The notes under the pieces were generated by a model, which was given only the letters and a program-made list of their open reading frames with translations, was not told where the DNA came from and ran no database searches. Below, in pieces: positions 30,059 to 37,942 of a stretch of 64,000 nt of DNA. Origin of the DNA: DATGLW01 sp035293965 (GTDB lineage Bacteria; Actinomycetota; Acidimicrobiia; Acidimicrobiales; RAAP-2); NCBI GenBank assembly GCA_035293965.1, contig DATGLW010000138.1, forward strand, positions 80,044 to 144,043, written 5' to 3'. The position numbers were made by a program, and so were the translations under genes. Positions within the stretch are counted from its first letter, which is position 1; each line of letters begins with the position of its first letter.

Positions 30059-32167
30059 GTGCCCAAGCTCGACCGCCTCGAACGACTGACCGACCTCGTG
30101 CTGGTGCTGCTCGCGGCCACGCGGCCCATGACGCTCGACGCCATCGCCAACGAGGTCCCCGGCTATCCCGAGGACCACGACGCACGCCGCCAGGCGTTCG
30201 AGCGCGACAAGCGCCTGCTGCGCGACGAGGGGATACCCGTGTCGACCGAGCCGGTCGACGGCCAGGAGCAGTTCGGCTACCGGATCCGGCCCGAGGCCTT
30301 CTACCTGCCGGACCTCGGGCTCACGCCCGACGAGCAGAAGGCGTTGCACCTGGCCGTGGCCGGCGTGCACCTCGGCGATCCTAGTGGCCGCGACGCCCTT
30401 TTGAAGCTGGGCGCCACCGGCCTCGCCGAGGCACGCCCGGTCGCGGCCGTCGCTCCGCCCCCCGCCCTGGTGGCGCTGTTCGAGGGCGTCCGCACCAAGG
30501 CGGTCGTCACCTTCTCCTACCGCGGCGAGGCGCGCCGGGTGGCGCCGGCCGCGCTGTGGTTCCGGGGCGGCCGGTGGTACCTCGTGGGCTGGGACCTCGA
30601 CCGGCGGGCTGCCCGCACGTTTCGTGCGGACCGTGTCGAGGGGCAGCCCCGTCTCGGTCCGCCGGGTGGCGGCAGCGTGCCCGAGGGGTTCGACGCGGCC
30701 GCTGCCGCGCCCGACGACCCATGGCAGCCAGGGGAAGGTGCGGCGGACGACGCGGTGCTGCGGGTCGACCCTGTCGAGGCGCCGCGGGTGGTGGCCGAGG
30801 TGGGGGAGAGCTCGGTCGTCGCTCGCGAGGACGACGGGTCGGTGCTCGTTCGGCTCCGCCCGACCAGCCATGAGGTGCTTCGCTCATGGGTGCTCGGGAT
30901 GCTCGACCACGTCGAGGTCGTGGCACCGCCGTCCCTGCGCGGCGACATCGTGGCGTGGCTCGGCGCCCTGGCTCGCTCCGATGCTCCAACCGGAGCCTTC
31001 CTGGGGGACAGCACGTCCTCGGCTGCTCCGTTGCCCGGGGGAGCTGGACCGAGCGGGGAAACGGCCGGGGAGGCCGGCGCCCTCGCCAGCGCCCGCCACG
31101 CGAGCGGCGGTCCCTCGGACCACCCCGGCCCGGCTCACGTCACCGGGGGGGGCGGCCACGATGGGTCGGGGGCGGCGACCCCTGCCGCGGGGCGCAGCCG
31201 CGACGCCCGGTACCGGCTGCGACGCCTGCTCGCCATCGTCGGGTGGCTGGCCCGCGTGGGCGAGGCATCGATCGCGGACGTGGCCGCGCGCTTCGGCATC
31301 CCCGAGGACGAGGTGGTCCGCGAGCTCGAGCTGGCAGCGTGTTGCGGGCTGCCCCCGTACACGCCCGACACCCTGATGGAGATCGAGGTCAACGGCGACC
31401 GGGTGCGTGCCTTTCTTCCCGACGACCTGGCCCGGCCGCGTCGGTTCAGCCCGGCGGAGGGTCTTGCCCTGGCCGCGGCCGCCAGGACGGTCCTCGCCGT
31501 GCCCGGTGCCGACGCCGACGGGGCGCTGGCGAGGGCACTGGCCAAGCTCGATGCGGCGCTGGGTGTGGAGGGCGGCATGGTGGTGCGGCTCGACGAGCCC
31601 CCCTTGCTCGGCGCGGCCCGCCAGGCCGCCGACCGGCGGTTGCGGGTGGAGCTCGAGTACCACTCTGCCTCGACCGACGAGACGACTCGCCGGATCGTCG
31701 ACCCGGTGCGAGCCGTGTCCCTCGACGGTCACTGGTACCTCGACGGGCACTGCCACCGGGCAGGCAGCATGCGGCGGTTCCGAGTGGACCGGATCCGCTC
31801 GCTGCACGTGCTCGGCGAGCAGCCCGCCCCATCGGGGCCCCCGCCTGATCTGTCCCCCGATGCCTTCGTGCCCGGGCCGGGCGCCACCAGCGTCCGCCTG
31901 CTTCTGGACGAGGCGGCGGCCTGGGTGGTCGACAGCGTGCCGACGACCCGGGTCGAGGTGCACGGCGGCTCCGTCGACGCCACCTTGGAGGTCGGCGGCC
32001 GGGCGTGGCTCGAGCGCCTGCTGCTCCAGCTCGGCCCTCACGCGAGGGTGATCGACCCGCCGGAGCTCGCGGACCTGGCTGCTCGGGCCGCCCGCCGGGT
32101 CCTGCGCCGTTACCGGGAGGCTGCCGTCGAGGCACGGAACAACATGAAAAAGCATGGAAATGGGTGA
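30059..32167 (+). CDS. pafBC: PafB-PafC fused WYL-domain transcription regulator
   Basis: Activator of the LexA/RecA-independent DNA-damage response in actinobacteria. The 702 residues form two tandem HTH-WYL-WCX units. The first opens LDRLERLTDLVLVLLAATRPMTLDAIA and has GGRWYLVGWDLD near 180; the second starts near 380 (YRLRRLLAIVGWLARVGEASIADVAARF) and has DGHWYLDGHC near 560. A Ser/Gly/Ala linker of about 60 residues joins them. Mycobacteria have two genes; natural fusions are known. The usual proteasome and tatAC neighbours are absent. Confidence 0.9.
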   Translation: MPKLDRLERLTDLVLVLLAATRPMTLDAIANEVPGYPEDHDARRQAFERDKRLLRDEGIPVSTEPVDGQEQFGYRIRPEAFYLPDLGLTPDEQKALHLAVAGVHLGDPSGRDALLKLGATGLAEARPVAAVAPPPALVALFEGVRTKAVVTFSYRGEARRVAPAALWFRGGRWYLVGWDLDRRAARTFRADRVEGQPRLGPPGGGSVPEGFDAAAAAPDDPWQPGEGAADDAVLRVDPVEAPRVVAEVGESSVVAREDDGSVLVRLRPTSHEVLRSWVLGMLDHVEVVAPPSLRGDIVAWLGALARSDAPTGAFLGDSTSSAAPLPGGAGPSGETAGEAGALASARHASGGPSDHPGPAHVTGGGGHDGSGAATPAAGRSRDARYRLRRLLAIVGWLARVGEASIADVAARFGIPEDEVVRELELAACCGLPPYTPDTLMEIEVNGDRVRAFLPDDLARPRRFSPAEGLALAAAARTVLAVPGADADGALARALAKLDAALGVEGGMVVRLDEPPLLGAARQAADRRLRVELEYHSASTDETTRRIVDPVRAVSLDGHWYLDGHCHRAGSMRRFRVDRIRSLHVLGEQPAPSGPPPDLSPDAFVPGPGATSVRLLLDEAAAWVVDSVPTTRVEVHGGSVDATLEVGGRAWLERLLLQLGPHARVIDPPELADLAARAARRVLRRYREAAVEARNNMKKHGNG

Positions 32168-32175
32168 AGATGGCC

Positions 32176-32181
32176 TAAGCT
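32176..32181 (+). promoter_or_regulatory. -10 TAAGCT of leaderless relaxase gene
   Basis: Predicted +1 32188, one base before GTG 32189 (a second GTG lies at 32186). The hexamer overlaps the 3' flank of pafBC. Confidence 0.55.
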
Positions 32182-32188
32182 CTCGGTG

Positions 32189-33598
32189 GTGCTCACCGTC
32201 TATCGCCTGACCGACCGTACCGGCGCGTACTATCTCGCGGACCTGGGCGGCGAGCTGGCAGTCGGCTCGGCGGACCTCGGCGGCCGGGGAGTGCGGGGGC
32301 CGCACGAAGCCGCGCGCTGGGTCGGTGGGCGGACCATCACCCGCCTCCGCGGCCCGCTCGAAGGGGCGGCCTTCACCGCCATGCTCGCCGGTCGTCACCC
32401 GCTGTCGGGGAGGGTGTTGCCCGGGCCGCGCCGCCACGTCCGCGCCTTCGACCTCACCTTCAGCGCGCCGAAGTCCGCCAGCGTTCTCTTCGCGTTGGGG
32501 CCTCCCGAGGTGGCAGGCGCAGTGGTGGCTGCTCACCGGATGGCCGTCGACGAGGCGGTCGGCTACCTCGAGCGGCGCGCCGTGTCTGTACGGCGTTCGA
32601 GCGGCGACTGGCGCCGGGTCGTGCCGGCGAAGGCGCTGGCGTGGGCTGCCTTCGACCATGCCACGAGCAGGGCCCTCGATCCCCACCTCCACACCCACGT
32701 GGTGGTGGCAAACGTTGCTCATGGTGGCGACGGCCGCTGGTCTGCGCTCGACGGGCGCGGGCTCTACGCGCACCGGGGCGCGGCGGGCAGCCTGTACGGC
32801 GCCCACCTCCGCTGGCGGCTCGCTGCCACCCTCGGTGTCCGGTGGGAGCCTCGCCGCAACGGTGGCTACGAGGTCGCCGGGATCGACCCGCTGCTCCTCG
32901 GCGCCTTCTCATCACGGGCTGCGGACATCCGCGTGGAGCTCGCTGGCCGCCCGCCGGGGTCCAACCGGTCGTCCCGCGTCGCGTGGGCGCGCACGAGGGA
33001 TCCGAAGCCAGACGCCGCCGTTCGCAGCGGGCTGGCCCGCGAGTGGCGTGCGCGCGCTGCCGAGCTCGGGCCGGACCCGTGGCAGTCGGTCGCCCGTCGA
33101 TCCAGCCAGGGGCCCAAGGTCATCGACGAGCACCGGTTCCTCTCGCGCCTCGCCGCCTCGCCGCATGCCGTCGCGACGCGGCGCGATGTCGTGCGTGCCT
33201 GGGCGGACGCCTGCCCACAGGGCCAGGCAGTGCGAGGCGTCGAGCGGTCAGCGGACTGGGCGCTCGGCGGACCGGTTGGCGGCGTCGGCGTCGACGAGCC
33301 GGTCCGGCCGCTCTCCTCGGTCACGGTGCCTCGCCATGTGCTCCATGTCGTCGGCCCGAGGCCGCTCGGTGTGGCCGAGCAGCGCCTCTGGGCCCGTGCG
33401 GCGGCGGGTGTCGACCACTACCGGCGACGGTGGGAGGGCGCGGTGCGCGCGGCGGAGGCCGGGGAGCGCCCGCCGGGGCCGCCGCCAGCGGCCCGGCTGG
33501 CCGATCGGCTCCGCGTGGCGCGCCAGGTGGAGGACCTCCGTCTCATGCTGGACGGCACGCCACTCGTGGCCGTCCGCGGCCGCGAGCGCGAGCGGTAG
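32189..33598 (+). CDS. TrwC/MobF-type relaxase without helicase domain
   Basis: DNA-nicking relaxase of conjugation. Near the N-terminus an adjacent tyrosine pair (AYYLADL) fits the MobF catalytic tyrosines, and the three-histidine metal site is seen in DPHLHTHVVVANVAH. The relaxase fold covers about residues 1-290, including FDLTFSAPKSASVLFALG. It is 469 residues; TrwC/TraI proteins are usually over 900 and carry a C-terminal helicase, which is absent here and replaced by a region of no known fold. It converges with a VirD4-like ATPase gene 10 bases on. No mating-channel genes are in the window. Confidence 0.82.
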   Translation: MLTVYRLTDRTGAYYLADLGGELAVGSADLGGRGVRGPHEAARWVGGRTITRLRGPLEGAAFTAMLAGRHPLSGRVLPGPRRHVRAFDLTFSAPKSASVLFALGPPEVAGAVVAAHRMAVDEAVGYLERRAVSVRRSSGDWRRVVPAKALAWAAFDHATSRALDPHLHTHVVVANVAHGGDGRWSALDGRGLYAHRGAAGSLYGAHLRWRLAATLGVRWEPRRNGGYEVAGIDPLLLGAFSSRAADIRVELAGRPPGSNRSSRVAWARTRDPKPDAAVRSGLAREWRARAAELGPDPWQSVARRSSQGPKVIDEHRFLSRLAASPHAVATRRDVVRAWADACPQGQAVRGVERSADWALGGPVGGVGVDEPVRPLSSVTVPRHVLHVVGPRPLGVAEQRLWARAAAGVDHYRRRWEGAVRAAEAGERPPGPPPAARLADRLRVARQVEDLRLMLDGTPLVAVRGRERER

Positions 33599-33608
33599 GC
33601 CGCACCGG

Positions 33609-35015
33609 TCACCGGCCCCGATCGACGTCGAAGGGCCCGCGGTCACGGGCGCCGGCCAGGAGCTCCCGAGCGGGCCCGAGGAGGTCGCGCCAGGGTGGCG
33701 TGGCGTGCGCAGGCGTGAGCTGTACCCAGCCGACCCGGTTCCGTGCGTCGACGGCCACCGCGGCGCCCGGCCGGCCCCGAGCGATCTCGTCGACCGCCAG
33801 CCGCTCACGGCGCTCGGTGCTCGTGGTGGCCGACCGGTGCAACGCGCCGCCGGGCGCGAGCGAGGTGCCGACGGTGCGCGTGGCCACCTCCGTCCTGCCG
33901 GCCAGCGCCGAGATGGTCTCCAGGGTGGCGACGTCGGCGATGCCGGGCAGCACCACTGTGGTGCCGAACAGCGACAGGAAGGCCTGCGCCTCGCGGCCCC
34001 AGCGGGCGCGGGCCTGGGACAGGTCCTGCAGGCACGCCAGGGTCAGCAGTCCTTGCCCGGGCCCCTCGCTCACCAGTGCCGCCAGGTCCGGGATGGGCGC
34101 GATGTTGGCCAGCTCGTCGAGCGCGAGCAGCACAGGAGGTGACGTCTGCCCGGCCTGCGCCCGGGCGTACGCGGCGTCGCGGACGTCGCTGAGGAGCCCG
34201 ACGACGAGGGGCGCGAGAAGGCGTTGCCAGCGTCCCGTGGCGCACACGTACAGCGTGTTGGCACCTGCGCAGAACGTAGAGGCGTCGAAGAGCGGGGGCT
34301 CGGTCGATGCCAGTGCCGCCGTGGAGCGGTACGCGGCCACCGCACCCGATGCCGTCGACCAGATCCCCGATTGCTCGCGCGCGTCGGTGGTCAGGATCCC
34401 GGCGAGCAGGTGGGTCGCCGGATGATCTTCTCCCCGCCGCTCGGCGAGTGTGCGGAGCGCCACCGACCCGTCGTGACGGTCGATCCACGCGACGACCGCC
34501 GCCATGGACGCGCCGTCCAGCGCGGCGGCGTGCAGCATTGGTGCGAGCAGGGCCGTGGCCCGCTCGGTCCAGTGGTCCTCGCCGGTCGAGGCAACCTCCC
34601 GCCCCGTGCCAGGTGCGGAGCGGACGACGCCATCGGCCATGAGCAGGGATCCGTCCCACGTGCGGCTGGCGCGAACCGGTGACCATCCGAGGCGGCGAAC
34701 CCCGGCTGGCGGATCGATCGCGCCGCTCGGGTCGTAGAGAAAGGCGTCGCCTCGCCTAGCACGTGCCGACGCGGTGGCCGCGAGCACGTCCGGCTTGGTC
34801 GAGGTGACCACCACCGGACCAGCGGCGGCGAGCACGTTGGGGATGACCAGGCACGACGTCTTCCCAGAGCGTGACGGTCCGAGAACCAGTGCCGACCGTT
34901 CGGCACCCGACCAGGCCCATCCCCCGCCACCTGCACCGAGGTAGATGCCGCCGTCCGCGGCCCACGCGCCGTGCCGCGGATCTGGCACGGGTGGTATTGC
35001 GGGCGACGGGGTCAT
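33609..35015 (-). CDS. VirD4/TraG-type coupling ATPase (no membrane anchor)
   Basis: Conjugative coupling protein that would bring relaxase-DNA to a secretion channel. The 468 residues carry Walker A GPSRSGKTS and the Walker B region LLALDELANIAPIPDL, with the family text STKPDVL and CLQDLSQARARWG. It starts close to the ATPase core and has no N-terminal membrane helices, unlike VirD4 or TraG. ATG 35015 (MTPSPAIPPVPDPRHG) is chosen with GAGG upstream; a longer frame to 35198 is shadow-like. It is convergent with the relaxase. Confidence 0.8.
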   Translation of the reverse strand: MTPSPAIPPVPDPRHGAWAADGGIYLGAGGGGWAWSGAERSALVLGPSRSGKTSCLVIPNVLAAAGPVVVTSTKPDVLAATASARARRGDAFLYDPSGAIDPPAGVRRLGWSPVRASRTWDGSLLMADGVVRSAPGTGREVASTGEDHWTERATALLAPMLHAAALDGASMAAVVAWIDRHDGSVALRTLAERRGEDHPATHLLAGILTTDAREQSGIWSTASGAVAAYRSTAALASTEPPLFDASTFCAGANTLYVCATGRWQRLLAPLVVGLLSDVRDAAYARAQAGQTSPPVLLALDELANIAPIPDLAALVSEGPGQGLLTLACLQDLSQARARWGREAQAFLSLFGTTVVLPGIADVATLETISALAGRTEVATRTVGTSLAPGGALHRSATTSTERRERLAVDEIARGRPGAAVAVDARNRVGWVQLTPAHATPPWRDLLGPARELLAGARDRGPFDVDRGR

Positions 35016-35235
35016 CGGCACGATCCTCGCACTGCCACGAGCGGCTCGTCCACGATGGCCGACGACTGCGGACCGGTCAGCGTGCCACGCCGCTTCGGTG
35101 CGCGGACCGGGAGCGATGCGGACGGCGGTCGCGCACAGCTCTCCGGCGCCCCGGATCGGGCCGACGGTCGGGCGCGCGAGAGGACGAGCGACGCGCACGC
35201 GACGGCTGCCGTCGGCTCGCGAAGTGGTGGAATGC

Positions 35236-35264
35236 TTGACCTGGGCCTCTGGAGGCAGTGTGAT
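35236..35264 (+). promoter_or_regulatory. candidate promoter upstream of the histone-like gene
   Basis: -35 TTGACC (35236-35241), 17-base spacer, -10 TGTGAT (35259-35264). The spacer includes a GCCTC/GAGGC hairpin and TTGACCTG is repeated downstream at 35264, so it may also bind a regulator. Confidence 0.45.
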
Positions 35265-35293
35265 TGACCTGACCTGAAACGCGATGGAGGGAT

Positions 35294-35551
35294 GTGAGCG
35301 TGCTCGCAGCGGTTCGACGTGAAGCGTCGCGGCGTCCGGTTGGTACGGGGCGCGCGGCGCGCGGCGAAAGCTGCGTACGCAGCGGTCGCCGTCGCGGCAT
35401 GGTCATGGTGGGGGCAGAAGCCGGTTGTCGCGGAGCAATTCGCTCCGGTGCCGGCCCTCTCGCCCCGGTCAACCAGTCAGTCGGTGCAGCAGTGCGGACT
35501 CCGGCAGTCGATCGCCGGGTTGCCGCGGGCTCCACCTCAGTGCAGCGCTGA
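35294..35551 (+). CDS. doubtful small ORF
   Basis: An 85-residue frame with a GGAGGG Shine-Dalgarno before GTG 35294, about 23 bases from the predicted start of transcription. Its third positions are less G/C-rich than those of real genes here and the product matches nothing I know. It could be a small protein of the mobile region or just a leader ahead of the histone-like gene, which starts 18 bases after its stop. The remaining space back to 35015 shows no gene. Confidence 0.3.
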   Translation: MSVLAAVRREASRRPVGTGRAARGESCVRSGRRRGMVMVGAEAGCRGAIRSGAGPLAPVNQSVGAAVRTPAVDRRVAAGSTSVQR

Positions 35552-35569
35552 ACACACAAGGAGGCACCT

Positions 35570-36037
35570 GTGGCAATCGCCGCAACCAAGCGGGCCCCGG
35601 CCAGGAAGGCGACCAAACGGGCCCCGGCACGCACGACCACGACGAGGAGGTCCGCCAAGGCGACCGGGGCACGGAAGATGACAGGGTCGGCCACGCGCAC
35701 GACCAAGCGGGCCCCGGCCACGCGCACCGCGGCGAAGCGGACCACGGCTCGCAAGGCGACTGCCAAGCGGGCGACGGCCACGCGCACCGCGGCGAAGCGG
35801 ACCACGGCTCGCAAGGCGACCGCCAAGCGGGCGACGGCCACGCGCACGACCAAGCGGGCCCCGGCCACGCGCACCGCGGCGAAGCGGACCACGGCTCGCA
35901 AGGCGACCGCCAAGCGGGCCTCGGCCCCGCGCACGACCAAGCGGGCCCCGGCCACGCGCCCGACCAAGCGGGCTCCGTCGCCTGCGCAAGCACCGGCCGA
36001 GGCTACGGGCCCGATGAGCGAGCTCTCGGGCTCCTGA
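35570..36037 (+). CDS. histone H1-like Lys/Arg/Ala/Thr repeat protein
   Basis: 155 residues composed almost wholly of Lys, Arg, Ala, Thr and Pro in repeats such as AAKRTTARKATAKRA and TTKRAPATR. It resembles the C-terminal tail of actinobacterial HupB or eukaryotic H1, but no HU fold is attached. It very likely binds DNA nonspecifically. GTG 35570 has a perfect AAGGAGG five bases upstream, implying strong translation. A 15-bp-stem terminator follows. Nearby relaxase and coupling protein genes suggest a mobile-element context, though it could be a chromosomal nucleoid protein. Confidence 0.75.
   Translation: MAIAATKRAPARKATKRAPARTTTTRRSAKATGARKMTGSATRTTKRAPATRTAAKRTTARKATAKRATATRTAAKRTTARKATAKRATATRTTKRAPATRTAAKRTTARKATAKRASAPRTTKRAPATRPTKRAPSPAQAPAEATGPMSELSGS
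35717..35923 (+). repeat. 60-bp coding repeats in the histone-like gene
   Basis: Near-identical 60-base units begin at 35717, 35777 and, after a 27-base insert, 35864. Each encodes a 20-residue basic block. Confidence 0.8.
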
Positions 36038-36070
36038 CCACGGTGCGCCGCTCGTCGGCGCCCCGCCTTG

Positions 36071-36104
36071 GCACGAACGGGGGCCGTCCGGCCCCCGTTC
36101 GTGC
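36071..36104 (+). terminator. strong hairpin terminator after the histone-like gene
   Basis: Perfect 15-bp stem GCACGAACGGGGGCC (36071-36085) / GGCCCCCGTTCGTGC (36090-36104) with loop GTCC. No U-run. Confidence 0.85.
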
Positions 36105-36195
36105 TACCCGGATCCAGGATCCCCCTCCCCAGGGGGGTGGGCCCGAACGTGGCTCGGGTCCGCTCGGTAGCTCGGCACCACTCCGTGGGGTGGTG

Positions 36196-36843
36196 TCAGC
36201 CCGCACCTGAGCGACCGAGCGTGCCAAGGTCGTCGCCCCACTGGAGGTCAGCGGGCACGTCGACGTCGAAGGCAAGCGAGGGTTCGTGCACGACCCGCAC
36301 CGGTAGCCCGAGGCGGGCGCACTCGGCCAGGTGCCGGGCGAAGGAGCCCGGACCGTACGAGAAGCGGAACCCGCAGCGAGCCGGCAGCCCGATGACGTTG
36401 GTGCCGTCGCCCCGCCGGTCGGGTACGAGGGTCACGCCGTCGAAGGTCGCCACGGTGGCCAGCTTCGAGGCGAGCGGCAGGTCGCCGTGTGCGACCACGA
36501 CCTGTTCGACACCCATGGCCGCCAGCCGACGGACCCCGTCCTCCACGGCGCCGTTGAGGCCCCGCCCCGGCTCCCACACGACCAGTGCACCGCGGCGGCG
36601 CGCCCAGTCGGCGACGTCTGTGTCGTCGCACACGACCACGGTGGGCAACGGCGACGCGGCATCGAGGACGCGGCCGGCCATCGTGCGTACGAGCGTCTCA
36701 CGCTCGCGGTCGGAGAGTGCCGCGCCGAGGCGGCGCTTGGCATCGGAGAAGGCCTTGACCGGCACCAGGACGGCCCGGGGCCCGAGGAGCATCTCGACCG
36801 GTGCGCTGGCAGGCGTTGGTCGGGCGGTGGCGCCGACGGCCAT
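36196..36843 (-). CDS. cofC: 2-phospho-L-lactate/phosphoenolpyruvate guanylyltransferase CofC
   Basis: Activates a three-carbon phospho-acid with GTP for coenzyme F420 synthesis. The 215 residues show LVPVKAFSDAKRRLG, VVCDDTDVADWARRRGALVV, VVAHGDLPLAS and the GDGTNVIGLP block of the family. ATG 36843 is exactly the +1 predicted from TACACT (36850-36855). gpsA is divergent. No fbiA or fbiB is in the window. Confidence 0.92.
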   Translation of the reverse strand: MAVGATARPTPASAPVEMLLGPRAVLVPVKAFSDAKRRLGAALSDRERETLVRTMAGRVLDAASPLPTVVVCDDTDVADWARRRGALVVWEPGRGLNGAVEDGVRRLAAMGVEQVVVAHGDLPLASKLATVATFDGVTLVPDRRGDGTNVIGLPARCGFRFSYGPGSFARHLAECARLGLPVRVVHEPSLAFDVDVPADLQWGDDLGTLGRSGAG

Positions 36844-36849
36844 AGGCGC

Positions 36850-36855
36850 AGTGTA
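36850..36855 (-). promoter_or_regulatory. -10 TACACT of leaderless cofC
   Basis: Predicted +1 36843 is the A of the cofC ATG. Confidence 0.65.
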
Positions 36856-36889
36856 GGCCGGGCCCGTCGCGACCGGGACGGCGACGCCG

Positions 36890-36895
36890 TAGTCT
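36890..36895 (+). promoter_or_regulatory. -10 TAGTCT of leaderless gpsA
   Basis: Predicted +1 36902 is the first base of the gpsA GTG. The cofC -10 lies 35-40 bases away on the other strand. Confidence 0.65.
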
Positions 36896-36901
36896 CTCGA
36901 C

Positions 36902-37924
36902 GTGGCGACGAAGACCGTAGCCGTGGTGGGAGCGGGCTCGTGGGGGACGACGGTCGCCAGCCTCGTGAGCGCCAACGCGCGGACGGTGCTCTGGGCCCGG
37001 TCGGCCGAGCTGGCCGACGTCATCTCCCGCACCCGGCAGAACCCCGCGTACCTGCCGGGCATCGACCTCCCAGCCTCGCTGCGGTGCACGGCGTCGCTTC
37101 CCGACGCGGTCGCCGACGCCCGGGTGGTGTTGATGGCAGTGCCGTCCCATGGCTTCCGCCAGGTGCTGCGTGCCCTCGCTCCGAGCCTGTCGCCCGGTGC
37201 GGTGGTGATCAGCCTTGCCAAGGGGATCGAGGTCGGCACGAACCTACGGATGAGCGAAGTCATCGCGACAGAGGCGCCTGGCGCCCTGGCCGGCGTGCTG
37301 ACGGGCCCGAACTTGGCCCGCGAGATCGCCGAGGGCCAGCCGGCGGCGAGCGTCGTCGCGCTGCACGACCCGCAGGCCGCCCAGGAGGTCCAGCGGCTGC
37401 TCCACACGGGTTCGTTCCGCGTGTACACAGCCACCGACGTCGTGGGGTGCGAGATCGCGGGAGCGACGAAGAACGTGCTCGCCATCGCTGCCGGCATCTG
37501 TGACGGTCTGGGGCTCGGGGAGAACACGCGTGCGCTGCTGATCACCCGGGGGCTGGCTGAGCTGCGTCGCCTCGGGATCGCCCTCGGGGGCCACGCGCTC
37601 ACCTTCAGCGGTCTCGCAGGCGTCGGTGACGTGGTGGCGACCTGCGCGAGCCCTCGGAGCCGGAACCGGACGGTGGGGTTCGAGCTCGGCCGTGGCCGGA
37701 CCCTCCCCGCGATCCTTCGCACCATGCGCATGGTGGCCGAAGGGGTTGGCTCGGCGACCCCCCTCGTGCACCTCGCTCGCGCGCACGCGGTGGAGATGCC
37801 GATCGCCGAGCAGGTGCACGACGTCGTGCTGGGTCGGTCAACGCCGCGGGAGGCGCTCGACACGCTGATGCATCGCCCGGCGCGCGCCGAGTGGGACGAG
37901 CCGGTGCGCGGCGTCAGCGACTGA
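36902..37924 (+). CDS. gpsA: NAD(P)-dependent glycerol-3-phosphate dehydrogenase
   Basis: Reduces dihydroxyacetone phosphate to glycerol-3-phosphate for phospholipid synthesis. The 340 residues start with the Rossmann motif VVGAGSWGTTVASLVS and include SLAKGIEVGTNLRMSEVI, TGPNLAREIAEGQPAASVVA, the catalytic-lysine helix GATKNVLAIAAGICDGLGLGENTRALLITRGLAE, and FSGLAGVGDVVATCASPRSRNRTVG. It ends 18 bases from the convergent mannosidase gene. Confidence 0.96.
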   Translation: MATKTVAVVGAGSWGTTVASLVSANARTVLWARSAELADVISRTRQNPAYLPGIDLPASLRCTASLPDAVADARVVLMAVPSHGFRQVLRALAPSLSPGAVVISLAKGIEVGTNLRMSEVIATEAPGALAGVLTGPNLAREIAEGQPAASVVALHDPQAAQEVQRLLHTGSFRVYTATDVVGCEIAGATKNVLAIAAGICDGLGLGENTRALLITRGLAELRRLGIALGGHALTFSGLAGVGDVVATCASPRSRNRTVGFELGRGRTLPAILRTMRMVAEGVGSATPLVHLARAHAVEMPIAEQVHDVVLGRSTPREALDTLMHRPARAEWDEPVRGVSD

Positions 37925-37942
37925 GGAGGTCGCTCGAAGCGC

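Noticed and set aside
35319..35681. 120-residue frame before and into the histone-like gene
   Set aside because: No Shine-Dalgarno, mixed third-position composition, and it overlaps a much better gene.
35717..35923. Regular repeats that could suggest a CRISPR array
   Set aside because: They are in-frame coding repeats with no unique spacers. No cas genes and no CRISPR array seen in the window.
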